Part shown: in pieces, positions 34,789 through 45,258 of the stretch
Position numbering within the stretch: position 1 is the stretch's first letter
Layout: every line of letters begins with the position of its first letter
Assembly: GCF_000143415.4 (NCBI RefSeq)
Contig: NW_003314311.1
Span: 1-64,000, forward strand
Length of the DNA stretch: 64,000 nucleotides
Source: Selaginella moellendorffii
Taxonomy: Eukaryota; Streptophyta; Lycopodiopsida; Selaginellales; Selaginellaceae
Reading direction: 5' to 3'
Made by a program: the position numbers and the translations under genes
The notes under the pieces: model-generated
What the model was told of the DNA's origin: nothing
The model's input: the letters and a program-made list of their open reading frames with translations, nothing else
The model's database searches: none

Positions 34789-37649
34789 AAGCTGAGGTTT
34801 TAGTGCACTTTAAGGTTTGAGTTAGTTCTTTTCTCTGTTTCTCTGTGTCCCGCACGACAATGTGCGGTTTTTCAGAGTGAAAGATATGAATATCAAACTC
34901 TTTTGCTAATATGGATACATACTCAGAGGCCTCTGCAAAGGCCTCTGGAAGTGCACTTTATTCCGCTTTATGGAAACTAGGGGAGCTCTACTACATCTTG
35001 TTCACATTTTGCTTTTCTTAAACGAATATCATCACCTCTATCAGACAAGGAGGAATTCCATGACAGAAGTTCCTTCACTTCTTCCGTTCCAGGTAACAAT
35101 AACATGTGACTTTCCTGTTTGGTACATACATAAAGCCCAATGCACTTTGATCTTCTGCTTGCTCTTACGGCATCGAGGAGATCGGCTTCGTTGGTTGGGA
35201 AGAACGCCTTGGTGAAACTTCTGAGGAATACAGTGGCACCATGTGTCACAAGTTTCACAATATACAGGGACATTAAAACATTCCAAACATTTTAGTTTTG
35301 CAGTGACAATGTTCTCCACAGCTGTCCTCCACAACCAAGTATGAGATATTGTTGGATTCAGTGATCCACCAAAAAAATGGCCAGTCGCAAAAGATACCAA
35401 GGTTACTTTAGTAGAGCTTCACAATCTCAACATGGCAGGGTTTGTGCTGGAAGCTTCAAATGGATGATATCCTGCAACACAGCCGCAGATGCCAATGGAA
35501 CCCATTCCAGTAAAGGAAGAGTCTGTAAATGTGTCTGCCCAGCATGGAAATTTGACACCATTGGCCCAGGAACATTTTTTGAGACTGATCATTATGAAGA
35601 AGCACCCCTTTCTCTAACGAACCACAACTCTGTGGTTAAAGCAATGGTTTGTATAAGTTCAATTTATTTTTTACATATTATTAAAGAAATATTCTATAAA
35701 TATTCTCTGATGTGGCTTCCCTGCAGCCGGTCCACCGGGCTGCACGCTCCATCATAAGCAAGTGTAAGATTTCTAGTAGGGACTGCCAAGAATTATAAAA
35801 ACAGCGCAGCTCCTTATACTTTGATGCTCAAGGAATTAAAAACCTGTAATAATATATACTTTTAGCCTCACACTAATCCAGTCTGATTTCTGAAAGCATT
35901 GTGGTGGGATGCGGAGGAAAAAGGACTGATATATAATTGATAAAAACTTGGAAAATGTACACCAGCTTTGCAAGGAACCTTCTAAAGCATTCAAGCCTAT
36001 ACTGTTAACAGACATAGAAGTCTGGGTAACATACCTGAGGCGCCAAACAGACTGGGGAACCAACTGCTCCTAAATTGCAGTCCATGCATCCGGGAGGAGG
36101 ACATTGCCAATGCAATCAGATAGCTACACTGTTGCAAAGCAACTGATGTGCACGGTGGAGCTACTCCAGGTTTGTGATATAAACTTCCTTGTGAGGATAC
36201 TCTGGCCAATCTTTGATATTGCTGAAGTTTCCAGAGCAATAGACGTTAATCGCTTGGCTCCCATCTACAAAATCGGTGACCCAATGCTAATGTATCAAAC
36301 TATCATGGTTAGTTTGGTATTTCGAAAATCTTTACCCAAGTTCTTCAGAGACCACTTGTTGACTAGAGTTAGAGGAATACAAAAAGGGCCCTTGGACAAG
36401 CTCACTTTTGCCCTTGTTACAGTTGTGCTGATCATCTGATCAAATTTCCAAACATTACACAAGGATTGTACATTAGTGCCTTAGGACACTCGTCCACAAA
36501 AGTCAACTATCAGACATTCAGATGGCAGGGCAAAAACCTGAGAGGCAAGTGAAAAAGTGTCGAGACTATTAGTGAAACACAGTGACAGTGTGTGAAAAAG
36601 AGTGAATCAGGCCAGAGTCCGAGAGTGACCGAGACTGTGACACTAAGTGGACGAGACAGGGACATTCATTGTTTGAGACTCTGACACTTACAAAAGCAAC
36701 CACATCAGAGCCAAGTCAGAGTGAAGTTAGTACCACGCTAGGACCTCATTTTTGCCACGTCGTTGATAGTTTTTTGGGTTTAGGGTTTGGACCATGACCT
36801 TTGATTCGCGCGGTTTGGGAGTCAGCGGCTAGGTGCAGTGTAGGATGGTCGCATGTTGGAGTGTATTCCTGCAGTGCAAGTGCATTGTGAGCTCCATTGC
36901 AGCAGCATTGGACTGGTAAGTTTTTTTGGCCTTCCTCCATGACTTCTAACAGTGAGTGTAGTGGAATCTAGTAAGGGAAGGAGCACATGTGTCGAGGTGC
37001 AGCAAGTCCCTTTTACTCAAAAACAACTTTGGGTAAAAGCCATGAAGGTTTGAGCTGCTGCATTGTGTCCCCCTAAAAAGTCAACGACCAGGAAGTCTTG
37101 TGTGGTTTGAACCCCATCCATGGTGACCAAGACTTTGCAAAGAAGACCTATTAGTGGCACTTGATGCTAGGCAAAAGTCTTGAGGAGCACTGATGTTGGC
37201 ATGACTACAGGCAAGCCAAACTCTTGATAGATATATGCTAAGATGATGTTGATTTCAAATCAAGAGTTGATGATCACATTTTGGATAATGTGGAGTCCAA
37301 TTTTATCCATGTAAAAGAATGCTCCAAGATCAATCTCCCCCATTTCATCTATAATATGCACATTTGCATGCTAGAGCTCTTGCCAAACATGAGGTAGTTG
37401 ATTGGCAATACCTACAAATCCAACATATGTGGAACCAGCTAGAGAAGCTATAAGATATCAAGGTTTGGTTGCATCAGTTTCAATGAGTGAGTATGGTTAG
37501 TGTTGTTGCAAAGCACAAAACAACCCAATTTATGGAATATATAAATCTTTAGCACTGACAGTCATTAAGAGAGGCTGCTACTTAGGTTCTACAGTCATCT
37601 CCAAAGGTACAACAATGTGATAAATTTACCTTTTGTACCCATCTTGTAG
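34789..37649. other. Intergenic, no convincing gene
   Basis: The PPR 5' flank gives way to a long stretch of short, broken frames. Two overlapping frames on the minus strand (34977-35273 and 35041-35400) are Cys-containing but unrecognised. A plus frame at 35377-35757 also has no recognisable family. These could be exons of an unknown gene or old transposon pieces; I cannot support a model. Confidence 0.4.
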
Positions 37650-37810
37650 AATCAAATTGTATGTTCAAAGGCTTGGAAGGCATGATTCCCAATGAGAGTA
37701 GCTTTATTGGGCTGTTTCAAGAATGCAACCATTTGGGGATGATAGATGAAACTTGTCACTACTTTGCAAATATGTATGAAATACATCACTACACTTCTAA
37801 AGGAGTATAA
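37650..37810 (+). pseudogene. PPR gene relic
   Basis: Reads MFKGLEGMIPNESSF then a GLFQECNHLGMIDE segment and YFANM before a stop at 37808-37810. It is a near copy of the segment of the 32512-34788 PPR gene at about 32770-32905 (minus strand), with one 6-bp deletion and scattered changes. No repeats before or after survive in frame, although sequence up to about 37830 still aligns loosely. It is a duplicated fragment in opposite orientation. Confidence 0.8.
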
Positions 37811-38620
37811 TGCTAGAATAGAAGGTGGAGAGTATATAGTTGCCATTCAAGAATTTTTTTTATTTTTCATTAGGCACAAAAAATGTGGAAATATATATGT
37901 TCCTTACAAGCACATGTACTCTATCTTCATCAAACACCTTACACTAGGATTCAAAAGTGGGCATTTATATACACTAGGCAAATCTAGTTACAAAATATTT
38001 TGGGAGTTAACTAGATTTGCCAAGACTATTGATGTTAATCCTATCAATAATATAAAAATTTTATTTTATATAATTAATAAAAGACATACTTTTCATTTTA
38101 AGACAAACACTGTTGTATTTACAAAAGGAAACAAGAAGAAATAACAAAATTATAAATGACAAAAAAATGCAATGTAGCAAAGCTTAGCCTGCTTTAGTTT
38201 TTTATATGTTTTCTAAGCTCTTTTATAACTTATCACATCTTTTGTCTCTTTACCATCTCAAAAAATATTTCATAGTAATTTTTCATAGGCATGATGGTGG
38301 CAATAAAATCTAGAGTGTGTAGTAATCTTTAAATTGGCCTATTAGCTGTTATATACACACCTTCTTTGCACTATAGTCAATATATAACTGGAAAGCTAGC
38401 GAGATACTTATATATCAAGTTCTCCTATTGGAGGAATGTCAAAGATATTTAAAATATTATTGCATTGCAAAATCTTGTTTAACTTTAATTAGATAAAATC
38501 ATGAGGGTACTACTTGATAACAATAAGAATGATTGGAAAAATGGGTGTAATTTTGTTTATAAGCCCTTTCTCTCAATATATAGCTTTATAAATTGTTTTT
38601 TTAATTATTCTTTTTAATTG

Positions 38621-39181
38621 CTTATAATCCACCACATTTTTTTTGTAAATTCACACCCTCTTAAACAGAAATTAAGAGTTGTAACTCTTTTGAGAGCCCC
38701 ACTCTCTTGACACTTTACCCCTTGAGTTGTGCCTAGCCGTTGGTAAATTAAACCTATCAAATGTCAACTTAACATGTGATGTGAAGCCTCTAACCAATCA
38801 ACAAAGCTAAACTTGAGGCTTCTTTAATACCAAATATAAATTTTTGACTTCCTAAGAAGTCACTTAGACCAATATTACTCAAACCCAAGAATATATGTTC
38901 TTTTTGGTTACTTATAATCTATCACGTTTTCTTATATGTTCATACCCTTGTAAATAGAAGCTAAAAGCCACAACTTTCCCGAAAACCCCACTCTCTTGAC
39001 ACTTTACCCCTCTAGTTGGGCCTAGCCGAAGGCAAACTAAACTTCCTAGATGTCAATTTCAATATATGATGTGATTCTTTTAACCAGTCAACAAAGTTGG
39101 ACCTAAAACCTCTTTGATACCAAATGTAAGCTCTTGAATTTAAATTTCCCGGGAAGTCATCCAACCTAGTATTACTCAAAT
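38621..39181. repeat. Two-copy direct repeat (about 290-bp period)
   Basis: 38621-38880 and 38911-39181 share long matches, including CTTATAATC, the CCCCACTCTCTTGACACTTTACCCC-type block and ATTACTCAAA near their ends. Each copy has a TTNATACCAAAT motif (38825-38840 and 39115-39126), resembling a minus-strand TGGTATCA primer-binding site. They are probably tandem remains of a small retroelement. Confidence 0.65.
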
Positions 39182-39283
39182 TTAAAAACACTTAACTATC
39201 CCAAGAATTTTAACCAATTGAAAAAAGGGGTATACTTTTATTTATGAGTTCTTCCTTTTTATATTTAAACCTCTATGGATTAT

Positions 39284-39988
39284 TGTAGCGCATCTTATCT
39301 CTTTCCCCTTAAGCCAACTGGAAAAGGGGCAATTGCTTATTGGAAAAGGGGCAATTGCTTGATGAGAGAGCCCTTAGTGGCTATTTTATCCCCATTTATC
39401 CCCCAAGGTTCTAAGGATCCACGGTGAACGGTGACAGTATATCCAAATCTTATCCCATGATCATATGCGCTACACTCACCCCCCCTTCAGAGATGTTAAT
39501 GTCCTCATTGACTATTGACTAACAACCCTTTGGCTCAGCCAAGGGGAACCAGCCCCTCCATTTCCGCACTCAATCTACCAATCCTTCCATTGTGTAGATT
39601 AGTTATTCCATGTGAGGCAACTAGTCATTCACCCGTACCGCAGTCCCACGGTAGATACTTTCGTTCGTGGATACTCCACACAAGAGGAAGGACGTACGCA
39701 TGGATGCCCAATACGTATGATTTCAAATTTAGGGGTAGAAATATACTTTGCTTAAGGGTATATTATACTTTTAAATAGCCACTAATCAATGGGAATCAAA
39801 CTTGTGCCATTTACTCTGATACCAACTGTAGCGCACCTTATCTCTCTCCCCTTAAGCCAACTGGAAAAAGGGCAATTGTTTGATGAGAGAGCCCTTAGTG
39901 GCTATTTTATCCCCATTTATCCCCCAAGGTTCCAAGGATCCACGATGATAGTATATCTAAATCTCATCCCATGATCACATGTGCTACA
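39284..39988 (-). mobile_element. TRIM element (terminal-repeat retrotransposon in miniature)
   Basis: 705 bp complete. LTRs at 39284-39474 (191 bp) and 39827-39988 (162 bp) begin TGTAGCGCA and end TGCGCTACA/TGTGCTACA. A perfect ATTAT target duplication flanks it (39279-39283 and 39989-39993). The minus strand next to the right LTR reads TGGTATCAGAGTAA (39811-39824), an initiator-Met tRNA primer-binding site. Next to the left LTR it reads GAAGGGGGGGTGAG (39475-39488), a polypurine tract. The 352-bp interior has no coding capacity. The LTR length difference is mainly a short internal duplication of an AAAAGGGGCAATTGCTT unit in the left copy. Confidence 0.9.
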
Positions 39989-41383
39989 ATTATCTTTTAA
40001 GTCGTTCTCTTTGGTTGCTTACACAAGTTAAATGTTCTTGAATTTAAGTAATACTAGGCTAAATGACCTCCCAAAAAATTTAAATTCAAAAGCTTATAAT
40101 GTCCCCTACCATTATTTGCACAAACACTTTAAATGCTACTAGAACTCTACCTTGATAAAATGGCATTACTAGTTTAGGCTTTGAGTGTAATGAAACTCCT
40201 ATCACAACCTTCCAAGAGTTGAACATTCCCAAAACTAGCATAAATACTATTTTAGTTTGCCCCAACCCCATCTAATAGAAAAACAAAGAAGAAAATTGTC
40301 AAGCTTACTAATCCACTTTAGCACAATGTTAGGAAAAGACTTCCAAAATATTTCTTAAGCTGCCTTGTTTTGTACTTTGAACTCTAATTATTAAGTTGCA
40401 ACATAATATGTGAGAAAGGCAATGTTTAAAACCATTTTAACATAGTGAAAAAGAAAAAATTACCTTTAATATATATATGAACTTCCATAGTCAAAATGTA
40501 TCCATATATTCATATACATTCATTTGGGAAACAAAATCTACACTATAGGTAAAGCCCATCATCTTGATGAGGAAGGGGCACTCATACTCATTAAAAATTT
40601 GGTCTAAAAACAATTTCCTACAGATGAACTTGTTCATATAGGTTAGTATTAGTTCAAGGATGGAATTGATAATATTATTGTAAAATTTAAAATACTATAT
40701 GTATACTTTTTGAGGCTAATAGCAAGTTGTGCACCTTGTGATAAATCCAGCATGGTCTTTTAAACATGCTTTGGAATTGAAGATGAGTTCTCACAATCTT
40801 TAAATCTTACAATATTTTTAAACAATTGATTAAACTCTTTTGTATCTCTTCTTCTAGTGGGTGTGCATGTGGAAACATGTATTATGGCTCTGCCAGCCAC
40901 TCTGTCCCAAATATAGCACACATGGTTTTGACTTATACTCTATGGTGAATTACTATAAGATAACCCTAATCACTATTAATATATAAATATTTTCATAATT
41001 ACTTTCTTTATTTATATGTTTAATTTTATTAACGAAAGAAATATTATAATAGAATATATACTGTTTAGAATTTAGTCTCCCAAAGTAACTTTTTCCCTCT
41101 TGGATGGTGAAATATTACATAAGAGCTAGAGGTGTTATATTTTTCTTCTTTAGATAATAAAAATGGATCCAAAATAAAAGAAAGATTATATAAATGTTAT
41201 TGAGGTTTTTAAGTTTTTGTCAAATGGCAAACACACATCTTCTATTTTTATTACATATTTTAATTTTAATACATTTTTATTATTTACATTCATATAAATT
41301 ATTCTAATTCTTTTTTTTTATAAGGTATAGAAATATTTAAACTATTTTATAATTTTTATATTCTACATATTTGAAGTCATTTG
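39989..41383. other. AT-rich intergenic with repeat remnants
   Basis: 40035-40101 is the inverted counterpart of 39125-39190 (AAATTTAAATTCAA...AGCTTA on one side, its complement on the other), so related repeat arms flank the TRIM. The rest, to the 3' end of the CYB5D1-like gene, is AT-rich with no frame I can support. Confidence 0.5.
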
Positions 41384-42257
41384 TTATGCTATAGTCAAAT
41401 CATCATTATAGTAGATAAGAATAACTGGAACATAAAAGTAAGCTGGCAATCCTGAGCCAAGATACTCGTAAATCAGCTTCTCCTTAATTGGAGGAGGGAA
41501 CTCATCAATGTCAGAAATATCTGGAACACCATTGCATTGCAAAGTCTTGTTTAAATCCAACTGGATAAACTCATGAGCGTCACTCAAGCTCACTGCTCGA
41601 CAAGAGTAGCTATCTGCATGACTGTTGTAATCTTTGTAGCGATCTAGAATCTGGCCCACAGTTTCTTCGCAAGGAACCTATAAAGTGTTATCTCCTAAGA
41701 TCTTGGAAAGTGAAAAAGAGTTCTTCCTTTTCCATACCTCTAGAAGGATGTCTTGGTTGATGAGAACGTTCTTCACTCGAATGCACCGAGTTCTTTTGCT
41801 TAGTTTGCCAATCATGTACTTGGGATCGTTCCACCACTCAAACTCAAACGATGAATCCCAGTCTGTTCTAGGAGCGCGTGGAGGGACGTGAACAAATCTC
41901 CCCTGCCAAGACCAAATTTTGCTCGATCGATAAACTCTTCACGATTTCTTTTAGAACTTCCAATAAACTTTGATGAATTTGTACCTCCGGCGTGTGGAAG
42001 AGCTCCTGCTTGGAAACCGGATCAATGTGGCGTTTGACGCTTCCAGTGCTGGGATCAAACCAGTGACTGATATCGCCTCCTCCGGCGTGGATCAAGAGCT
42101 TGCCAAGAAACGCTGGATTGCGAGTGACGAGATTGGTGACATCGTAGACCGATCCGAGCAGCGTGATCCAGCAATCGCCAGGAGTGCAGTGCTGCTTGAC
42201 CTCAGTGGCCGTGTACCAGCCGCTCTTGCGCTTGGGCGTCGTGGGGATCATCGCCAT
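41384..42257 (-). CDS. CYB5D1: Cytochrome b5 domain-containing protein 1 (CYB5D1) homologue
   Basis: Three exons on the minus strand: 42257-41985, 41902-41738 and 41677-41384. They join in frame to 243 residues, about the length of animal CYB5D1 (228). Family features in order: cytochrome-b5-like TPGDCWITLLGSVYDVT, heme-ligand-type His in LIHAGGGDISHWFDP, HIDPVS, then FVHVPPRAPRTDW, WWNDPKYMIGKLS, and a terminal PVILIYYNDDLT. Animal and algal homologues are ciliary/flagellar axoneme proteins implicated in redox control of beating. Here the likely place is the flagellate sperm. The gene is head-to-head with a PPR gene, 151 bp between start codons. Confidence 0.9.
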
Positions 42258-42408
42258 GGCGCTAAAACCCTAGATCCAAAGCGTCAGCCCTAAAAGCGCA
42301 AAATTGCGGGAAAAAGTTTAAACTCATCCAACGGCAGCGGAGCAAACTGGAAGAGCCCTAAATCCAACGGCACAGAACAAAATGCCCTAGAGCGGGAAAT
42401 GCAGATCA

Positions 42409-44460
42409 ATGCGAGCGCGCGGGCGGAGGATCATCCCCTCGATTCGACGCTATCTCTCGACTGAATCTGCGGCGGCGCTGGATCCCGGGCCCGACGATCA
42501 CGACGACGAGGTCGCGGTATTCACCAAGCTGCTAAAATCGTGCACGGGGCAGAGAGATCTCGTGCGAGGGAGGAGCATCCACGACCAGATCCGGCGCAGC
42601 AATCGCAGCAGGAAACGATGCCTCGCGAATTCCATCATGGAGATGTATGGGCGATGCGGCAGCGCGATCGAGGCCAAAGAAGTCTTCGATCAATTGGGGC
42701 TGAGGACAAACCGCTGCTCATGGGCGATTCTCATCGCGGCCTACGCCCAGAATCGGCAAATAGAGGAGGCCGAGCTCCTCTACCAGATGTTCCCTCTGAG
42801 AGATCGAAGATCATCCACCGCGATGATCTCCGGCTACGCGCGTGCTGGGCAAATCGAAAAGGCGCGCGCGATATTCGATGGATTGACGCAGCGTGATTTT
42901 GTGCTGTGGAATGTGATGCTCAAAGGCTATGCCTTTCTCGGCGATCTGGAGGAATCCACGCTGTTCTTCAGCAGAATGGTTTCCAGGGATTGCGCGTCGT
43001 GGACGACGATGCTCACGGTCTACGCTAAGCGCGGGCATTTTGATTCCGCGAAGATGCTCTTTGATGCCATGCCCCAGCGTGACGAGATCGCGTGGAACGC
43101 GATGATAATGGGATTTGCAGCAAATGGCAGCTTAGACGAGGCTAAGTGCCTGTTTAACTTAATGCCCCTGCTGGAGACGCTGACGTGGACGTCCTTGCTC
43201 GCGCCATTTGCCCAAGTCGGGCATCTTGACGAAGCACGTCGGGTGTTTGATTCCATGCCTGAGCGAGATTCCGCTTCTTGGAAGGCAATGCTCGTGGCAT
43301 GTTCTCTGGGTGGGAATATCCAAGAGTGTAAGCATTTCCTTGACAAGTTTCCAATGTTGGATACAAGTGCTTGTAGCATGATGATTTCAACAGGGAATGT
43401 GGAAGATGGTGAGAGCATCTTTTTCTCCATGGAGGAGAAGGATTCCATTGCCTGGAGCGCCATGCTGTGCGGATATGCCCGGGGTGGAGATATTCCCAAA
43501 GCCAAGGCTTTGTTTGACAGGATGCCCACCAGGGATGTGTTCTCCTGGACGGGAATCCTCGCAGCATATTCTCAGGGCGGTGATGTGGACGCTGCTGTGG
43601 TGGCGTTTGATAGGATGCCCATGACGGACGTAGTGGCATGGAACGCTCTGATCGTTGGATTTGGCGGGAGTGGGAAGATCCTGGAATCAAGGGACCTATT
43701 CGAAAAGATTCCCGCCAGGAACCTGCTGACGTGGAACTCACTCCTGCAGGCATATTCTTCGGCTAGTGCGAAATGCCGCAGGGTGTACGACAAGATGCCG
43801 CAGCACGACGCCACGTCGCGCGTGCTGGCCGCCACGTCATACTCAGGAACCAGCGTGGAGATCCTCCACCGGAAGCTCGAGATGCTGGAGAATCTGCCCG
43901 AGGGACATGTGGCGGCATTGAACACGAAGGTCGCGGCATATGCCAAGGCCGGGCAGCTGCGTGACGCCTGGGAAACGTTCGATTCCATCTGCCCGTGCGG
44001 CGTGGTGTCGTACAACGCGATGCTCGCGGCATATACTCTTAACGGCCACCTTTCAGCTGGCCTGAACCTCTTCCACGCCATGAATCTCCAGGGCGTGAGC
44101 CCTAACGACGTGACATTTATGGCCATTCTCATTGGATGCCGCCACAAGGGATTGCTGGAAGAGGGCCGGGACTACTTCGTTTCGATGCTTGGAGATTTTA
44201 ACCTAAATCCTGGGATCGAGCACTACTATGCGATGGTTGATATGCTGGCTCGGGCAAAACAGCTCTGGAGAGCCGAGAGCTTGATAAATTCCATGCCATA
44301 TTTGCCCGATACGTTTGCCTGGACGAATTTGCTGGGAGCTTGTACCACACTAGGGGATTTGGAGCGAGCAAACAGGACTACTGCAAATGCCGTGAAGTTG
44401 GATCCTGGAGTGTCTACTCCTTATGTTCTTCTTTCCAATGTTTATGCCCAAGATAGTTAG
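42409..44460 (+). CDS. PLS-type pentatricopeptide repeat protein, truncated E domain
   Basis: 683 residues, intronless. The N-terminus MRARGRRIIPSIRRYLSTES is Arg-rich without acid and ends in a RYLST/S motif typical of mitochondrial cleavage. Repeats run from about aa 35 (VFTKLLKSCTGQRDLVRGR) through many units of about 31 residues with the LFDAMPQRDEIAWNAMI pattern. It finishes with an E1-like segment (RAESLINSMPYLPDTFAW) that stops at YAQDS. Like the 32512-34788 gene it lacks E2 and DYW. Around aa 440-520 the repeats are irregular (HRKLEMLENLPEGHVAAL), which may mark decayed units. Likely organellar RNA binding. Confidence 0.92.
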   Translation: MRARGRRIIPSIRRYLSTESAAALDPGPDDHDDEVAVFTKLLKSCTGQRDLVRGRSIHDQIRRSNRSRKRCLANSIMEMYGRCGSAIEAKEVFDQLGLRTNRCSWAILIAAYAQNRQIEEAELLYQMFPLRDRRSSTAMISGYARAGQIEKARAIFDGLTQRDFVLWNVMLKGYAFLGDLEESTLFFSRMVSRDCASWTTMLTVYAKRGHFDSAKMLFDAMPQRDEIAWNAMIMGFAANGSLDEAKCLFNLMPLLETLTWTSLLAPFAQVGHLDEARRVFDSMPERDSASWKAMLVACSLGGNIQECKHFLDKFPMLDTSACSMMISTGNVEDGESIFFSMEEKDSIAWSAMLCGYARGGDIPKAKALFDRMPTRDVFSWTGILAAYSQGGDVDAAVVAFDRMPMTDVVAWNALIVGFGGSGKILESRDLFEKIPARNLLTWNSLLQAYSSASAKCRRVYDKMPQHDATSRVLAATSYSGTSVEILHRKLEMLENLPEGHVAALNTKVAAYAKAGQLRDAWETFDSICPCGVVSYNAMLAAYTLNGHLSAGLNLFHAMNLQGVSPNDVTFMAILIGCRHKGLLEEGRDYFVSMLGDFNLNPGIEHYYAMVDMLARAKQLWRAESLINSMPYLPDTFAWTNLLGACTTLGDLERANRTTANAVKLDPGVSTPYVLLSNVYAQDS

Positions 44461-45258
44461 TTTTACTCGCAGCAAATTTTGAATAAAAATAAAAATAATA
44501 TAAGTATTTAAATATTCATTCTTAAGTTTAAGTTAAAACTATTTGAAGTTATTTTAATTTAAATTTGTCATTAGTGGACACTAGAAGTTTCAAGCACAAT
44601 AGAATGTGGTTGGGCATTTGCACGATGAGAAAATGTTGTGGGGTCAACCATAAGAATATTTTTTTGTGGTAAGTGTGTTGCGTGGCGTCATCTTGTGGTG
44701 CTTGATCTAACCTATAATTATTCCTCCTCTTTTTTTATGTGATGTTGTTGCTGCTGGGAATTTTTGTGATGGTTGTGAACTTGTCACTTTTACATGGACA
44801 CCCAAAGGCCAATTTTAAAGGCCCTAAACAATGTAAAGGTTGTCTAAAGGTCCCGATGCGTCTGCGTGGCGGGGTTTGCGCCGTCGGATCGCAGCGGTGC
44901 CGTACGGGTACGCACTTTTGTTAAAGCCTTTGTTCCTGCCGCGAGGCGCAAATCTCCACTGCGCCCTCGATCGATCGCTATTGGGGTTTTGGATCGATGC
45001 GTCCTCGGCTGTGAAATTTCGGCGCCGGATCGTCGTGCTGTCCCGCGCGATGTGCACGACAGGGGTTTTGGATCTACATTTTCTTGGAGGAGCAAGATTT
45101 TGATCCCTTGCGCGCCGGAGGTAAGCGCCGAGACGATCTCCCGGAGCTAGAGATCGGGAGATTGTCCCTTCTTCCTATTCTTCCTTTCCCCTTGCTCTTC
45201 CTGGCGGGGGAGCAGTGTGATTCTCTTCTCGACTATCGCTCCATCTGGAGCTGGAGCC
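44461..45258. other. Intergenic and GC-rich 5' leader of the coiled-coil gene
   Basis: 44461-44820 is AT-rich flank of the PPR gene. From about 44850 it becomes GC-rich and CpG-rich, typical here of promoter and 5' UTR. A CGGAG|GTAAGC donor at about 45119 could start a 5'-UTR intron. No other gene seen. Confidence 0.5.

Noticed and set aside
34977-35400. Two overlapping minus-strand frames with several cysteines
   Set aside because: No recognisable family, no consistent splice model and no matching neighbour. Left as unassigned intergenic DNA.
37200-37420. PIF1/Helitron-helicase-like stretch on the minus strand (HIIDEMGEIDLGAFFYMDK)
   Set aside because: Only one Walker-B-like motif with stops on both sides; too short to support a helicase or Helitron call.
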